64,000 nt of DNA from Aquarana catesbeiana (lineage: Eukaryota; Chordata; Amphibia; Anura; Ranidae): positions 94,901,110-94,965,109 of the forward strand of contig NC_133325.1 of the NCBI RefSeq assembly GCF_042186555.1, in the 5' to 3' direction. The position numbers and the translations under genes are program-made. This document shows positions 10,806 to 22,236 of the stretch, piece by piece; the stretch's first letter is position 1, and each line of letters opens with the position of its first letter. The notes under the pieces were generated by a model. That model searched no databases. It was not told the DNA's origin and saw only the letters and a program-made list of their open reading frames with translations.

Positions 10806-12464
10806 GACAGGACTGCCCAGCGCTGGAGGACAGCTTGTGCTACATTGCTACAGAATGTCACAAAGATTCCAGTTTGGTTTGTGCAAATGGTGAAGGGACA
10901 CGGCACGTTACGTGGCAGAGGCCTGGAGAGGTGCTCTGGGCAGGGAAATGGGTTAAATGACCCTAATTTTAGGAACAGGGGCATCTTGGAGGCATCTGTC
11001 CCTCCTGTTTGCAGCACAAATCTGGCCTGCTTTGGCTGAGTATGTGCAAGGCTAGCTCAAGTTACAACTGCATAGTCAGTGGTGGGCAGGGAGGTGCAAG
11101 TTGGGAGGTGTCAGTGTTTGGTCTGGAACAGGAGGTATTGGAGGGTGGGCCTATGCCTGGGGGGGGGGGGGTCCACAGATATGAAGCAACTGCAACTGCT
11201 GATTTTTGGAGAGTGGGAGGAGGTGGGAAGGACTCTTTTCTTCATTTCCCTGAAGGCTTGCAGAATGGTGCCTTGGCCAGACCAGGGATCAATGTGGATG
11301 TAGCCACTAGCAGTCAGGAGGGATTGGTGGCAAGACGCCCTCTTGTCAGTCAGGCAAGTTCCAGGAGAGACAAGAAGTCAGTTGTTTTCCTCAGCAGTGT
11401 CCATGTCAGAAGGTCCATTCTGGACCTTTGGAGACAATCCAATCCACAGGAGTGTCGCAAATTAATGGTTTATCACAGCTTTTCTACTTTACACACTAGC
11501 GCACAGAACACTGCAACCACCATAGGGGGGACTGATCTAGTTTGAAGGGTTTGATGCATACATTAAGGGCACTGGTTTCATAGTTGGCAGCGCAGAGACA
11601 AGTACAGAGTGGGCTAGTAGGACTATGGGCCACCGCAGAGCTGGTAATGTCACAGTGACAGAGGCAGTGGTTGAAGAAGTGAGTGCACTGAGAAGCCGAA
11701 TGTCAAGACAGAGTTCAGAAATGACAGCAGATGGGAACAGTGAAATGCAGAGGATGCAGGAGATGGGAAGGGGAAAGAAAAAAGTTTTCCTTTTCAGATG
11801 CAGCAAAGGGCAGCACTTACGTCTATTTTGAGGGTCCATTGTAAGCACAGTTGAAGGCAGAGATAAAAGCAAAGATCTGGCATTGAGCGTAAATCAACAT
11901 TTTCCCTCTGCTGCCATTAGAACTTTTCCTGATTGATAAGTGGGAGAAGCTTAAGGAGAATAATGAGGAGTATGAAGAAGAGAGTACACTTCTGCTCTTT
12001 TTGAACGCTTATTGAATGGCTGCAAGTTTTTGCTCTAATAGGGAGCATTGGCGGTGAGAAGACACCTGAGTAATTCATTTACAAAGGGCATGTTGTGGCT
12101 CTGGCATGATGAGCAATTCTATCTAGGAAAAGAAAGATGAGCAATTCTGTCTGTACATGTCAGTTCAGCAGAGTTTGGAATGGGAATAAAAACATCAGTT
12201 TATGGATTTGGCGATGGCAGGCCAGAAGGGCCAACAAACATATCGAAGTTTCGGGTAACCCTTTCAGTCTACTGTCAACTGACAGCTTGATTTAGGTCCC
12301 CAGCAGGCAAAAAAAAGGGAATTTTTTGATGGTCCAAAGAAGGACAGTGTAAGTGGAGAGCATCCTGAAAATTCTAACATGAGTGCTTAGGATGTAGGGA
12401 ATGAGGGGGAATTCCAGAAGGAGGGGTGAAACAGCCAACAGGTCTGGGACAGATCAGCCTTCTG
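10806..12464. other. No recognisable gene; possibly decayed retroelement 5' part
   Basis: The open frame at 11009-11545 (plus) has no recognised domain. The region lies upstream of, and in the same orientation as, a decayed tyrosine-recombinase-type reverse transcriptase (12465-13140), so it may be that element's gag or leader. A basic or charged frame at 11625-11831 is compatible with this but not diagnostic. Confidence 0.4.
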
Positions 12465-13140
12465 GTAAATAGGAAGACACCAGTGAGACTAGGTGGGATG
12501 AAACCATGGCAAATTGAGTACCCAGTCAAGAGCACAGCAGCACTTTTGCTGGAGTTTTTTTTGGTGGGGGAGCAAAAAAATCAGCATAGGCCTGAAAACA
12601 CCCCAAGTGGTAGTTAAGAAGGTAAGGAAGGAAGTCAAACTGAGTTGGATGTGAGGGCCATTTAGATTTTCATACCTCATCTTTGTGTATCCCCACTTAG
12701 CGTTGTCTCAAACAAAGAGGCAGGTAAGCTTAATTTAATACACCATCTGTCCTACAGGAAGGAAGTTTTGGTTAATGTTGGTAATAATGAGCAGTTGAGC
12801 AAGGTAGTGAAGGCATCCTTTGATGGAGCTGTCCCATTAGTCAGGAAGATGGGTCCAGGGGCATTCATGACAAACGTAGACATCAAGACTGCCTTTCTAT
12901 TGCTGCCAGTCCATCCGGACTGTTAGTACCTCCTGGGGTGCTGTTTCCCAGGCCAATTCTATATTGACAGCTGCCTGCAGACGGGCTGTTTAATTTCAGT
13001 TTCTTTCTTTGAGACTTTCAGCATGTTTTTGGAGACAGCTGTTCAGATGGTGTATGAATCTAGATGATTTAGCTGGTGCGGTAGAGTACATAAACCAGGT
13101 TATGTTGGAGATATTCAAGTCAGTTTTTGGAAATTTTGGG
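12465..13140 (+). pseudogene. Decayed Ngaro/DIRS-like reverse transcriptase
   Basis: Scattered plus-strand frames match the order seen in the better preserved minus-strand Ngaro element at 54453-58870. TPVRLGGMKPW at about 12478-12515 parallels TPVRLEKMRSW there. An IQYTICPTGRK-type stretch parallels the LIHHLSFPKGK segment. DIKTAFLLLPVHPD at about 12882-12923 is RT motif A and is followed directly by a stop. GCCFPGQFYIDSCLQTGC at about 12939-12990 is the next conserved block. Several stops and shifts show it is dead. YLDD, RNase H and recombinase were not found downstream, so only the front of the polymerase survives. Confidence 0.65.
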
Positions 13141-13696
13141 TTCCACTGGTGGCAGTTAAAATTACTCTAAATTCTGGTATACAAAAATAATAAAAATTCT
13201 ATTCAAATATGTAAGTTTAACTCAGAAAGGTGCCTTCTATTGCTTTCTGCTGCCACTGCGGACCTCTACTTTTATTTAGTGGTTATGCTGTTCTCATTGC
13301 TTCAATACTTATCCACTCATAGCCTTGGAGCTAGTATGCAAATAAGGTGCTCTGAAATTGTTATTATTGGTTGCAATCATGTTGCCAGTCTGCAACTCAG
13401 AAAGCACCGAGGTTAAAGCAGAACTTTACCCATAACAATTTCATAAAAAAATAATGTTCTTTAGCAAGGATCATACATTCCACAATAATATCTATGCTAC
13501 CAAAATTAGTGTGTGCTTTAAATTTCCTCCAGCATTGTGAATGCTTCTTCTTGCTGGAGGCTGACATTTTGCTGAAGCCCAGTGCCCCTGAGCAGCAGTA
13601 AATCTTTAGGCTGTCAGCAGATCGGCCTCTACATTTTCGGCACAGTGACAAAAAATAGAGAGCAACTGAGCATGTGCATAGCAGGGTGAGACATTG
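13141..13696. other. No gene seen
   Basis: AT-rich, unremarkable sequence between the retroelement remnant and the MITE cluster. An open frame at 13397-13651 (minus) is cysteine- and lysine-rich but matches nothing I know. Confidence 0.5.
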
Positions 13697-14344
13697 GCAT
13701 TGATTAAGGGCCCTTTCACACTGGGGCGGTTTGCAGGCGCTGTTGCGATAATAATAGCGCCTGCAAACCGACCCGAAACAGCCGCTGCTGTCTCTCCAGT
13801 GTGAAAGCCCCGAGGGCTTTCACACTGGAGCGGTGCGCTAGCATGATGGGAAAAAAAGTCCTGCTAGCAGCATCTTCGGAGCGGTGAAGGAGCAGAGTGT
13901 ATGGGACAACGCGGCTATACCGCCGGCAAAGCGCTTCTGGTTTTTAACCCTTTCTCGGCCGCTAGCGGGGGTAAAACCGCCCGCTAGTGGCCGAATACCG
14001 ACGGTAAAGCGCTGCTTACAATAGCGGCGCTTTACTGCCAATGCCGCCCCAGTGTGAAAGGGCCCTTACTAAAGGCAAATAGACTGTGCACTTTGCTAAG
14101 TGCAGTTGCACACTGCAAGTGCAGTTGCTCCAGAGCTAAGTAAATGAGGTAAAACCTAAATCTGCAAAGTATACCCAATCACAAGCAAGGAAAATAAAAA
14201 ACTACATTTTTTCTTGCACATGATTGGATGATGGAAGTCAGCAGACCTTCTTCTCATTTACTAAGCTCTGGAGCAATTGTACTTGCAGAGTTCTACTGCA
14301 CTTTGCAAAGTGCACAGTCTATTTGCCTTTAGAAAATCAACCCA
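13697..14344. mobile_element. KGCAAATAG-type MITE (family F, copy 1), split by another MITE
   Basis: The ends are TTGATTTACTAAAGGC-like on the left and GCCTTTAGAAAATCAACCC on the right, enclosing inverted blocks (CAAATAGACTGTGCACTTTGC against GCAAAGTGCACAGTCTATTTG). The left end is interrupted by the element at 13705-14068. Further members are at 14716-14976, 18272-18475, 20513-20674, 36832-37050 and 45553-45668. Confidence 0.7.
13705..14068. mobile_element. AGGGCCCTTTCACACTGG-type MITE, copy 1
   Basis: A 364-bp element with about 24-bp inverted ends, AGGGCCCTTTCACACTGGGG (13706) and CCCCAGTGTGAAAGGGCCCT (to 14067). It contains an internal inverted pair (CTCCAGTGTGAAAG and CTTTCACACTGGAG). 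It lies inside a family F MITE with TA or TTA at the junction. A diverged copy is at 16685-16983. Confidence 0.75.
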
Positions 14345-14360
14345 GTTTATTACTGGATTT

Positions 14361-14706
14361 TAAGGCCTCACGCACACATTACGTTTATTTAACTCTTCTA
14401 GAAGCCAGCAGCGTTTTTGCAGAAAAAATGTCTGATGCTTTTAGGAGCTTTTACAGGTGTCAAGCTCTTGGGCGTTAATTAATTTCAATGGCCAGAATAA
14501 ATATTTTATTCTGGCCATTGAAATTAATTATTGCTCAAGGGCTAGCTTTTAGGCGCTTTTAGCAGCGCCAATCGTTTTTTCTTTGCCCAAACTCTGCTGT
14601 TCCTGGGCGCACTGGCAGTGTTTTTTTTTTTACTGCCTCTGAAAGCCTCTAAAAGCTCCTGCCACTAAACACTGCTAAAAGCCTATGTGTGCATGGACAC
14701 ATGAGG
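14361..14706. mobile_element. Foldback MITE with a central palindrome
   Basis: Inverted ends read GGCCTCACGCACACATTACG (left) and TATGTGTGCATGGACACATGAGG-like (right). The centre (about 14478-14531) is a near-perfect palindrome in which AATTTCAATGGCCAGAATAA faces TTATTCTGGCCATTGAAATT. Gene-poor with no coding sequence. Confidence 0.6.
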
Positions 14707-14715
14707 GGGGGGGGG

Positions 14716-14976
14716 GGTATTTACTAAAGGCAAATAGACTGTGTACTTTGCAGTGCAGTTGCATTCTGCAAGAGCAGTTGATTCAGAGTTAAGGAAATAA
14801 GCAGAAGCTCTTCCATCATCCAATCACACACAAGCAAAAATGCTGTTTTTTTTTATTTTCCTTGCATGTGATTGGGTATTCTTTGCAAAGTGAAGCTTTA
14901 CCTCATTTACTAAGCTCTGGAGCAACTGCACTTTTCAAAGTGCACAGTCTATTTGCCTTTAGTAAAATCTACCCCA
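14716..14976. mobile_element. Family F MITE, copy 2
   Basis: It begins TATTTACTAAAGGCAAATAG and ends CTATTTGCCTTTAGTAAAAT. Internal inverted halves contain the AATCACACACAAGC and CTTGCATGTGATTGG blocks. A G-run precedes the left end. Confidence 0.75.
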
Positions 14977-15055
14977 TAGGCTAACATGCAGGGGCATTTA
15001 GAGGCAGGAAAAAAAAAAACCTGACGCCCCTAGGAGCAGCTGCAAATAAGCCCTA

Positions 15056-15191
15056 CCCTGTTTCCCTGAAAATAAGCCCTACCCTGAAAATAAGACCTAC
15101 AAAGACTTTAACTAGGGCTTATTTGGGGGGTAGGGCTTATATTGCAGCCATCACCGACAATCACGCTAGGTCTTATTTTCGGGGAAACAGG
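15056..15191. mobile_element. CCCTGTTTCC-type MITE
   Basis: A 136-bp element with about 21-bp inverted ends, CCCTGTTTCCCTGAAAATAA on the left and TTATTTTCGGGGAAACAGGG on the right. Internal AATAAGCCC and AATAAGACC motifs repeat. I recall similar short elements in many vertebrates but do not assign a superfamily. Confidence 0.75.
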
Positions 15192-15371
15192 GGGAAACAT
15201 TTCTGTAAATGCTAGTCACCTAGCTGTCTCTGACAAGAGTACTTTCTAACACATTGACCCAGAACAAGCCTTTAGATTACAGAACATCTCAAGTCTCCCG
15301 GAAGGTGCGGGTGACTCCTGCAGTTCTGTGGCGGCTCCCGCACACCCGCAAGCACCTCCCGATCTCCCGGG

Positions 15372-15534
15372 AATGATCGGTGCGGCGGGGATCAGCTGTG
15401 ATCACTGATCTCCTTTGTATAGATTTTTAGCTGACAGCCGCTTCTCCTTCTCTCCCTTCCGCCGCTGACGGCTAAAAAGCTATACAGGGAGATCGGTAAT
15501 AACAGCTGTCCCTCCAGCCGCACCGATTATCCCC
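15372..15534. repeat. Inverted repeat, arms about 70 bp
   Basis: AATGATCGGTGCGGC (15372) through TTTTTAGCTGACAGCCGC faces GCCGCTGACGGCTAAAAAGC through GCCGCACCGATTAT (15534), with a loop of about 18 nt. It is followed by C+T-rich DNA to about 15870 with no gene. It is probably the core of an uncharacterised foldback element. Confidence 0.65.
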
Positions 15535-16684
15535 AGCTTCTCTGTGTACTCTTCCCCCGTCTTTCTCTTTGTCCTTCTCTGCCCCCCCCTTGTCCCCCGC
15601 AGCTGGCTCCCCCTCCTCTCCTCTCCCTCCAGCTGTGGGGTGAACTAGTAATTGGACACAGTGAGCAAGATCGCTCCTGTGTCCTGTGATTTCTGAGCAG
15701 AGTAAACTGTGTTTACTCTGCTCAGTTTATGAATAGACAGGAGCCTCTGTCTCCTGTTCATTCATCTTTAGTGCTGAGAAAGGGACTGGGGAATCTGTGT
15801 CCTCAGTCCCTTTGTCTATCTCAAAGAGGAGATGTCAGGGGTCTGTTTAGACCCCTGACATCTCACCAAAGCCCCCCAAAAAATAAAAAATAAAATATTG
15901 TAAAAAAATTCTAAAAAATGAAAAAGTGTAAAAAAAAAGCATTGTGAAAAAAAAATGAAAAACAAATTAAAATGTGAAAAAATCAATTATTAAAAGTAAA
16001 AAAAACTACTGACAACGTCCACTGCCACCCACCCCCACCCCATTTCCCAGAAGCACTGAGAAAAAATATTGAGAAAGTAATGTAAATAATATTTTGCTGT
16101 GGGGGATGGGGGGGGGGTGTTTGCGGGCGGCGAAGCGCCACCTCCCTGAAATGAGTTTTTGCAGGTTGGGATGTCTGAGATTAGAAAAGTCAGAATGCTA
16201 ATCTGCATACGGATCCCGCAATTATATCATTGTACAAGGTACAGTAACCAGTAAACATGCGCACCAATTCCCAGGGCATATACCAGTCTGTACCTGGTTC
16301 TACCAGCTGTACCATACACGGTACGGGACCCAGCTGTCAAACTAACAGCCTTGCTTCTCAGATTAGACCACAGGAATGGACTGTCAGTTTGTCAGGCAGG
16401 CTGTGCTCTATGTATTAGGAGCACCGACAGTAGCTGCCTAACTGATAGGCCTATAGGCTAAGATCAAGTGTAGTATCTGTTAATACCAAAGTCTGATAGG
16501 GGTGCTCCACCATCATTCTGGCCTTTTGCCAGGAATGGCTGGCTGTATAGTATCCCGGCTGATAAGATGGGTATGCAAATTATGCACACCCCCTCGAAAA
16601 GATGGGAGTCATAAGTATTTCTGGGGTGTGGAGGTTTCTAATGGGCAAAATGCGAGCATTCGAGCAATGCTACCTGGTCTGGCT

Positions 16685-16983
16685 AAGACCCCTTTCGCAC
16701 TGGGGGTTTTCAGGCGCTTTAGCAAGCAGCATCTTTGGGGCGGGTTGAGAGCGCTGTATACAGCGCTCTCAAAATGCCCCTGCCTATTGGAATGAATGGG
16801 CAGCTCTTTCAAAGCGCCTTAAAAGGGCTTTGAAAGAGCCACAAAACAGGAGTTTTTACCCCCTTTTTTGGGGTTAAAAGCACCCCGCTAGCGGCGCAAA
16901 AGTGCAGCTTAAACAGCGGTAAAGCGACGATAAAACGAGAGGCGCTTTAGCACTAACAAAGCCATGGCCCGAGTGTGAAAAAG
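16685..16983. mobile_element. AGGGCCCTTTCACACTGG-type MITE, diverged copy 2
   Basis: The left end is AAGACCCCTTTCGCACTGGG and the right end is CCCGAGTGTGAAAAAG. Internal GCGCTTTAGC and AGCGCTGTATACAGCGCT palindromes are present. It matches the element at 13705-14068 at its ends. Confidence 0.65.
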
Positions 16984-18271
16984 TTTGTAAAGCTAGGAAG
17001 CCAGAGAGTCTGCAGTGTTAAGCATTCCCTGTGAATGGCAACTTGTGTGTGCTCTTAGTATTACTATGCATTTGGAACTCCACTGTGAGAATGGACACTA
17101 GGCCACAACACCACTTTTTGTTACTAGGCCCCAAGTCCTAGCCATTGTATTATACATTGATACTTTTTATTTATTTTCTTCACGTAGTTGTCACTATCCT
17201 TTTTGTTTGTCTTTTTTCACTCACTAAGGATGGTAGGATGCAGGTTTCCAGGGAGGTCTCTCTTTGGGAGCGCTCCTAACCTAGCATTCAGTGGTCAACT
17301 TCGGCTAGCCACAAGGAGAGGGGTATGCCAGGCCTTTTGGATAGGCAGACCAGAGTGCCTTGCCCCATCAGGGGTCTTGTGCCCCTGAGGGTCAGGGAGG
17401 CCCTTCCTCTTCGGGAGAGCACCCTATGCACTTTTTGTGTATGTTTTTTGTGTATTTGTGTATGTTTTTGTTTTTGTGTATGTTTTTGGTTCACTTGGTG
17501 TTCAGTTTTTGTACACCTTACCGCTGGCTCGAATTAAAAGTAAAAAAAAAAAGATACTTGAGTTCTCCAGGGCTCCTGAAACAGAACAGGACCAAGCTAT
17601 CAAAATCAAGGCCAGCACGCGAGCAACACCATAGAGGCATGTAAGCATTCCAGGACAAGACTAGGACGCTCCTAGGGCTGAGAGACATTTGCGTGTCGCA
17701 TTGATGTCTGCTCAAGCTGTTTGATTGGAATTCTGTTTTCAAATTCCCTGCACATAGATGAGTATTCAAAACAAGCGCTGCTTTGCTTGCCTAAGTATAA
17801 AATATATATACTCAAATGAATACCCCCCATTGTTTCATGCTGTATTAGTCTTAGGCAGCATGGGTTCTGATAACAGATAATTAAATTTGTTGAGATCTCT
17901 ATCCTAAGGAATTTGAATTAAATACAAACACCCACACTGGTCTATTTTAGGGATGTGCAGAAAGGTCTCAGAAGATGCATCAGATTCGGAGTGCACTTCT
18001 AAATTTGGAAACATCTTAAGGTGCTATTTGAGGAATATGCATCTTTAATCATGACACTGTAGGTGTTTGACTGTCACATAAAAAGATTCAAACTTCCAAG
18101 ATCTAGCTACTTCATAAAACATATTCATCTTGTTATGCATATTTTCACAGTACACATTTATGCATTCATGGTGAATATTTGTATGCATTTTTTTATTGAT
18201 ATGTTTTATGAGCCCCTAAAATTCATTATCTAAAAACTATGTTCAGTGTGATGACTTGTTCAGTCACACTG
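16984..18271. other. No gene; short TGTATGTTTTTGT simple repeat
   Basis: A T/G-rich simple repeat lies at about 17430-17500 (TGTATGTTTTT and TGTATTTG units). The open frames over it (17188-17644) are low complexity. I recognise nothing else. Confidence 0.55.
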
Positions 18272-18475
18272 TGGGGGTTATTTACTAAAGGTAAATCCAC
18301 TTTGCACTACAAGTGCACGTGCAATTGGAAGTGCAGTCGCTGTAGATCTAAGGGGGACATGCAAGGAAAATAAAAAACAGCATTTTTGCTTACACATGAT
18401 TGGATGATAAAATCAGCAGAGCTTCCACTCAGATCTACAGCGACTGCACTTCCAAGTGCACTTCCAAGTTCTTTG
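18272..18475. mobile_element. Family F MITE, copy 3
   Basis: It begins GGGGGTTATTTACTAAAGG, then CACTTTGCACTACAAGTGCA. The inverted half CAGATCTACAGCGACTGCAC is clear. The standard right end (GCCTTTAGTAAATAACCCC) is missing, so the copy is truncated. Confidence 0.65.
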
Positions 18476-19636
18476 TAAGGTTATACTACCTTAGCTTAGT
18501 GAATAAAGTGAAGTTCTGCTTGTAAGCAGGTTGAAGTGTATGGTTACCAGTGAGAAAGTAACTGGCCCAGGCGGGGGTAAGGGTTAACTGTTACAGGCTC
18601 AGTTCCTGGGCGTTTTGTCCTAACCAGCACACCTGTGCTATAAAAAGGGGGAAGGCTAATGTCCAGGGATCTTGGTTCTTCTTCCTGTACTGGTTGATTC
18701 TGTTCGTGAAATCGGGACTGATGCTGAAGACACCAGGACTTTCAAGGACACCCAAGTCATGGACAATGCCATAATGGACTCTTACCTCTGTCAGGGAAAT
18801 TTTTAAGTTTCACCCTATAAGCATATAATTTCTTTGTGCTTAAAAGCATAAATATAGCTCTCTCATATAATGCCGGGAAAGCGTGCTTTGTATCTCTCCG
18901 AGTAACACAAACACAGATGCTGGTATCACCTCGAGCTCAGTATAATCCTGAAGAGAATAACCAGGCTGCCCTTATTTATACTAAACACATGGATAACAAA
19001 GGAAGGTGGTGGCATCAGAATCAGCCAATCAGACACTGTTATTCATTCAAAAGAACCAATCACACACACATGTATATATTCAAGTAGAAATGCAGTAGTG
19101 ACGTGTGCAGATGGTCGTGTGCAAAACCATGCGTCAAGCACATGGCTCTGAACACGAATGTGTGCACACTCCTACTGCTACCAATGACGTGAGCCATACT
19201 CTATCATGGCTCAGTGGGGCATAATTTTGTATGGTTATGTTATGGTTCCCATGTACGCAGATCTGCTTACTTAAGAGTTTAGATGCGGTCGCCATGGGGT
19301 GGCCAGCCCTTGGTGAGGCATAAACAAACATCCTTAAAAGAGAAAACAGATCTGCCATGTCCACGGGAAGGTTTCCACAGCCAATGGTCTTCCACCAATG
19401 TCTGTACGTGCGAATACTCTCACATGAGCATATTACAGCAAAACTGACACTGGGGGACATCTGACAACATACATTGATAAAAATTTCCACAACACCTCAC
19501 AGAGGTATGCCTGGGCAGCCACATTACAATAATTATTTTAGGGAGAAAGACGTTGTTAATATTGAACTGTTATGCAGCACTTCTTCAGTAAAGTTGTATT
19601 AACTGTTATGAGCCTGGTCTAAAGTTATTCAAAGGG
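18476..19636. other. No gene; possible TATA-containing leader
   Basis: The sequence CTGTGCTATAAAAAGGGGG at about 18632-18650 is a good TATA-box match followed by about 150 bp without stops or motifs that I can place. It could be a piece of an LTR or a chance match. I see no protein signal. Confidence 0.35.
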
Positions 19637-20134
19637 GTGCATGTTGGTTCTGGCATATCTAAAGAACCAGGGTCTGTAAGGCACAAAAGGGGTGTGAAGT
19701 AATATCATTACCAAGGGGTTAACTCGGCAAGGTAAGGAAGAGAGACATTGTTGCTAAGGGTAACCAAGCACAAGTTCAAGACACAAAGCAACCAGTCGTT
19801 AGGCGTGGTACCTGGTAAGGCGACAGGTCCTCCGGTAGTGAAGGGGCTCATTGTCTTCCTCCATCCCTAGCTGTTGGTATCCAGTAGCAACCGGGTACAT
19901 GCTGGTTCTGGCATATCTAAAGAACCAGGGCATGTAAGGCACAAAAGGGTATAAAGTAACATCATTACCAAGGGGTTAACTCGGCAAGGCAAGGAAGAGA
20001 AACATCGTTGCTAAAGGTAACCAAGAACAAGTTCAAGTCACAAAGCAATCAGTCGTTGGGCGTAGTACCTGGTAGCAAAGGGGGTCATTGTCTGCCTCCC
20101 TCCCTAGCAGTTTGTATCCAGTAGCAACCGGTTT
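19637..20134. repeat. Two-copy tandem duplication, about 240-258 bp each
   Basis: Unit 1 (19637-19894) and unit 2 (19895-20134) share TGGTTCTGGCATATCTAAAG, ACCAAGGGGTTAACTCGGCA, GGTAACCAAG and GTATCCAGTAGCAACCGG in the same order. They differ by scattered substitutions and a small deletion in unit 2, so the duplication is not recent. No coding signal. Confidence 0.85.
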
Positions 20135-20512
20135 CGAACCCACATTACGGAGATTTATGTCTTGGTCATGAGGTACGTGAAGTGAATAGTTAATGCATGA
20201 GGTCTGCGCCAGCTGCATGGCGGGACCCCATTCTGTTACTAGGAGTGAGGTAACAGAGGTACACTGTAGTGGTGGAGTGGGCACAGGCTCAGCATTTCCC
20301 TCCTAATGTAACATACATATAAGTTACAGCTTGTAGTGACATGGGACAAGACACTTTACAGAAGACTCTATGTTATTTTATTGCACACAGTGAACTCTCA
20401 TTTCTAACAGGGCCTTGAATGTTAGATTTTTCACATGACCACAGTCTCCACCTGGTCCCAGGCAATATTAAGTGCGCTCCGCGTGCAGGGTGAGTAGGCC
20501 CCGCCCACACTT

Positions 20513-20674
20513 TGACTTCCATTATCCAATCACAAGCAAAAATACTGCTACTTTATTGTCCTTGCATGTGATTGGTTATTTTTTGCAAAGTCAATTTTTA
20601 CCACATTCACGAAGTTAAGTGAAAATCTGCTTGCAAAGTGAACAGCCCATTTGCCTTTAGTAAATCCACCCCAA
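20513..20674. mobile_element. Family F MITE, 5'-truncated copy 4
   Basis: Only the right half remains: CCAATCACAAGC, CTTGCATGTGATTGG and the terminal TTTGCCTTTAGTAAATCCAC. Confidence 0.65.
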
Positions 20675-20931
20675 AGAGTTATTAACAACTGCCTTGATAC
20701 TCTGCTTCCGTATAGAGGGAAAATCTGTTTTATTGTGATGATAATCTGTGTCATCTTCCATAGTAAATCTGTGGCAGACCTGGGCAAATCTGTCACAGTT
20801 GGCTGCCCATGATCCAGACACGGGTTCCAAGTAGATAAACTTTGCTAAGTGACAGGCAGCCTGATTTGTGTCTGAAAATGTTACTGATTTGTTTGATATC
20901 TGTCCTTATCTGTATTCAAAGCTATATTGAT

Positions 20932-21826
20932 TAGACATGTGCAATTCGTTTCGTTCCAAATTTGTTTTTTAATGAATTTCAACAAATTTGTTAATTCAGA
21001 ATCCGTTTAATGAAGTTTTCCGAATATTCATAAATTAGAAAATTTGTAAATTCATACATTCGTAAATTCGTACATCGGCACATTTGTAAATTCGTACATT
21101 CGCACATTCGTAAATTCGTACATTCTTAAATTTCGTAAATTTGTACATTCATACATTCTTAAATTCGTAATTAGTAAATTCGTAAATTTGGAAATTCGGA
21201 AATTTGAAATAATAATTAACTAATAATAACTTAACTATTGTTAACTATTAAATTATAGGTATTGTAATTTCCTTTCAAATTTGGCTGTTAGTGAATGTAA
21301 CAAATACAAATTTATCTGAAGTTACGAATTATCCGAAATAAGGAATGCCGTATCCAAACAAATGGAACATAATGAATTCATAATAATAAATAACAATAAT
21401 AATAAAACTTTTTATTATTATTATTTATTATTAATTTGTTGCGTTTCATTTGTTTAGATGCGGCTTTCGTTATTTCGGATCATTCGTAACTTCGGATAAA
21501 TTCGTATTCGTTACATTCGCTAACAGCCAAATTTGAAAGGAAATTACAATACCTATAATTTAATAGTTAGTTACTATTTCAGATTTTCGAATTTTCGGGT
21601 TTTCGGATTTTAGAATTTAGAATTTCCAAATTTCCTGATTTACGAATGTAAGAATTTACGATTATATACGAATTTTCTAACTTACGAATGTATGAATTTA
21701 CAAATTTGCGAATTTACGAATGTACGAATTTACGAATTGCGATCATAACGAATGACCCGAAAAACAAAAAAAACAAAAAACGAATTTAACGAAAATGAAC
21801 TAATTTTTTGGCAGTGCACATGTCTA
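20932..21826. mobile_element. Foldback hAT-type element (TAGACATGTGCA family), copy 1
   Basis: An 895-bp element with perfect 12-bp ends, TAGACATGTGCA and TGCACATGTCTA. It is flanked by the 8-bp duplication ATATTGAT at 20924-20931 and 21827-21834. The interior is AT-rich (AATTCG, TACGAATT repeats) and is itself a long palindrome; its best core has arms of about 160 bp at 21243-21568, including TTTGGCTGTTAG facing CTAACAGCCAAA. There is no coding sequence. The 8-bp duplication supports a hAT transposase acting in trans. Confidence 0.85.
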
Positions 21827-22236
21827 ATATTGATTGCTGGCTATATTGTAGCGTGTAGTTTTCTCAATATAGGGAAAACTGATATGTGACATATACTGGA
21901 TACATCTACATGGAGTATGAATAGTTGAATAGCTGACTGGAACATCTGCTATGTAATTTTACCTTCTATACTGTATTTCTCCCACATGAATTGTATGGGT
22001 TTGTCAGTTGCATGTTCATCTTTGATATAGTAACCAGCAGATTACTTTATATATCATTCTCTTTTCTTTTTCTTTTCTTTTTTTAAATAACTGATCTTTT
22101 TTATATTATGCTCTAGGAGTGTCAGCATCAGATTATGGATGAAGCTATTCCAGTGTTTCTGTGCTGACTTTGATATAATACCTTTTGGAGAGGCTTCAAA
22201 TGTCTTATTTCTCTTGTGGAGAGAAAGCATATAATA

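Noticed and set aside
11009..11545. 178-residue plus-strand frame as a host exon
   Set aside because: No recognised domain, splice sites or codon pattern. It sits upstream of a dead retroelement and is glycine-rich by composition.
20125..20145. tRNA-like B box (GGTTTCGAACCC)
   Set aside because: No A box at a suitable distance and no cloverleaf could be drawn; insufficient for a tRNA or SINE call.
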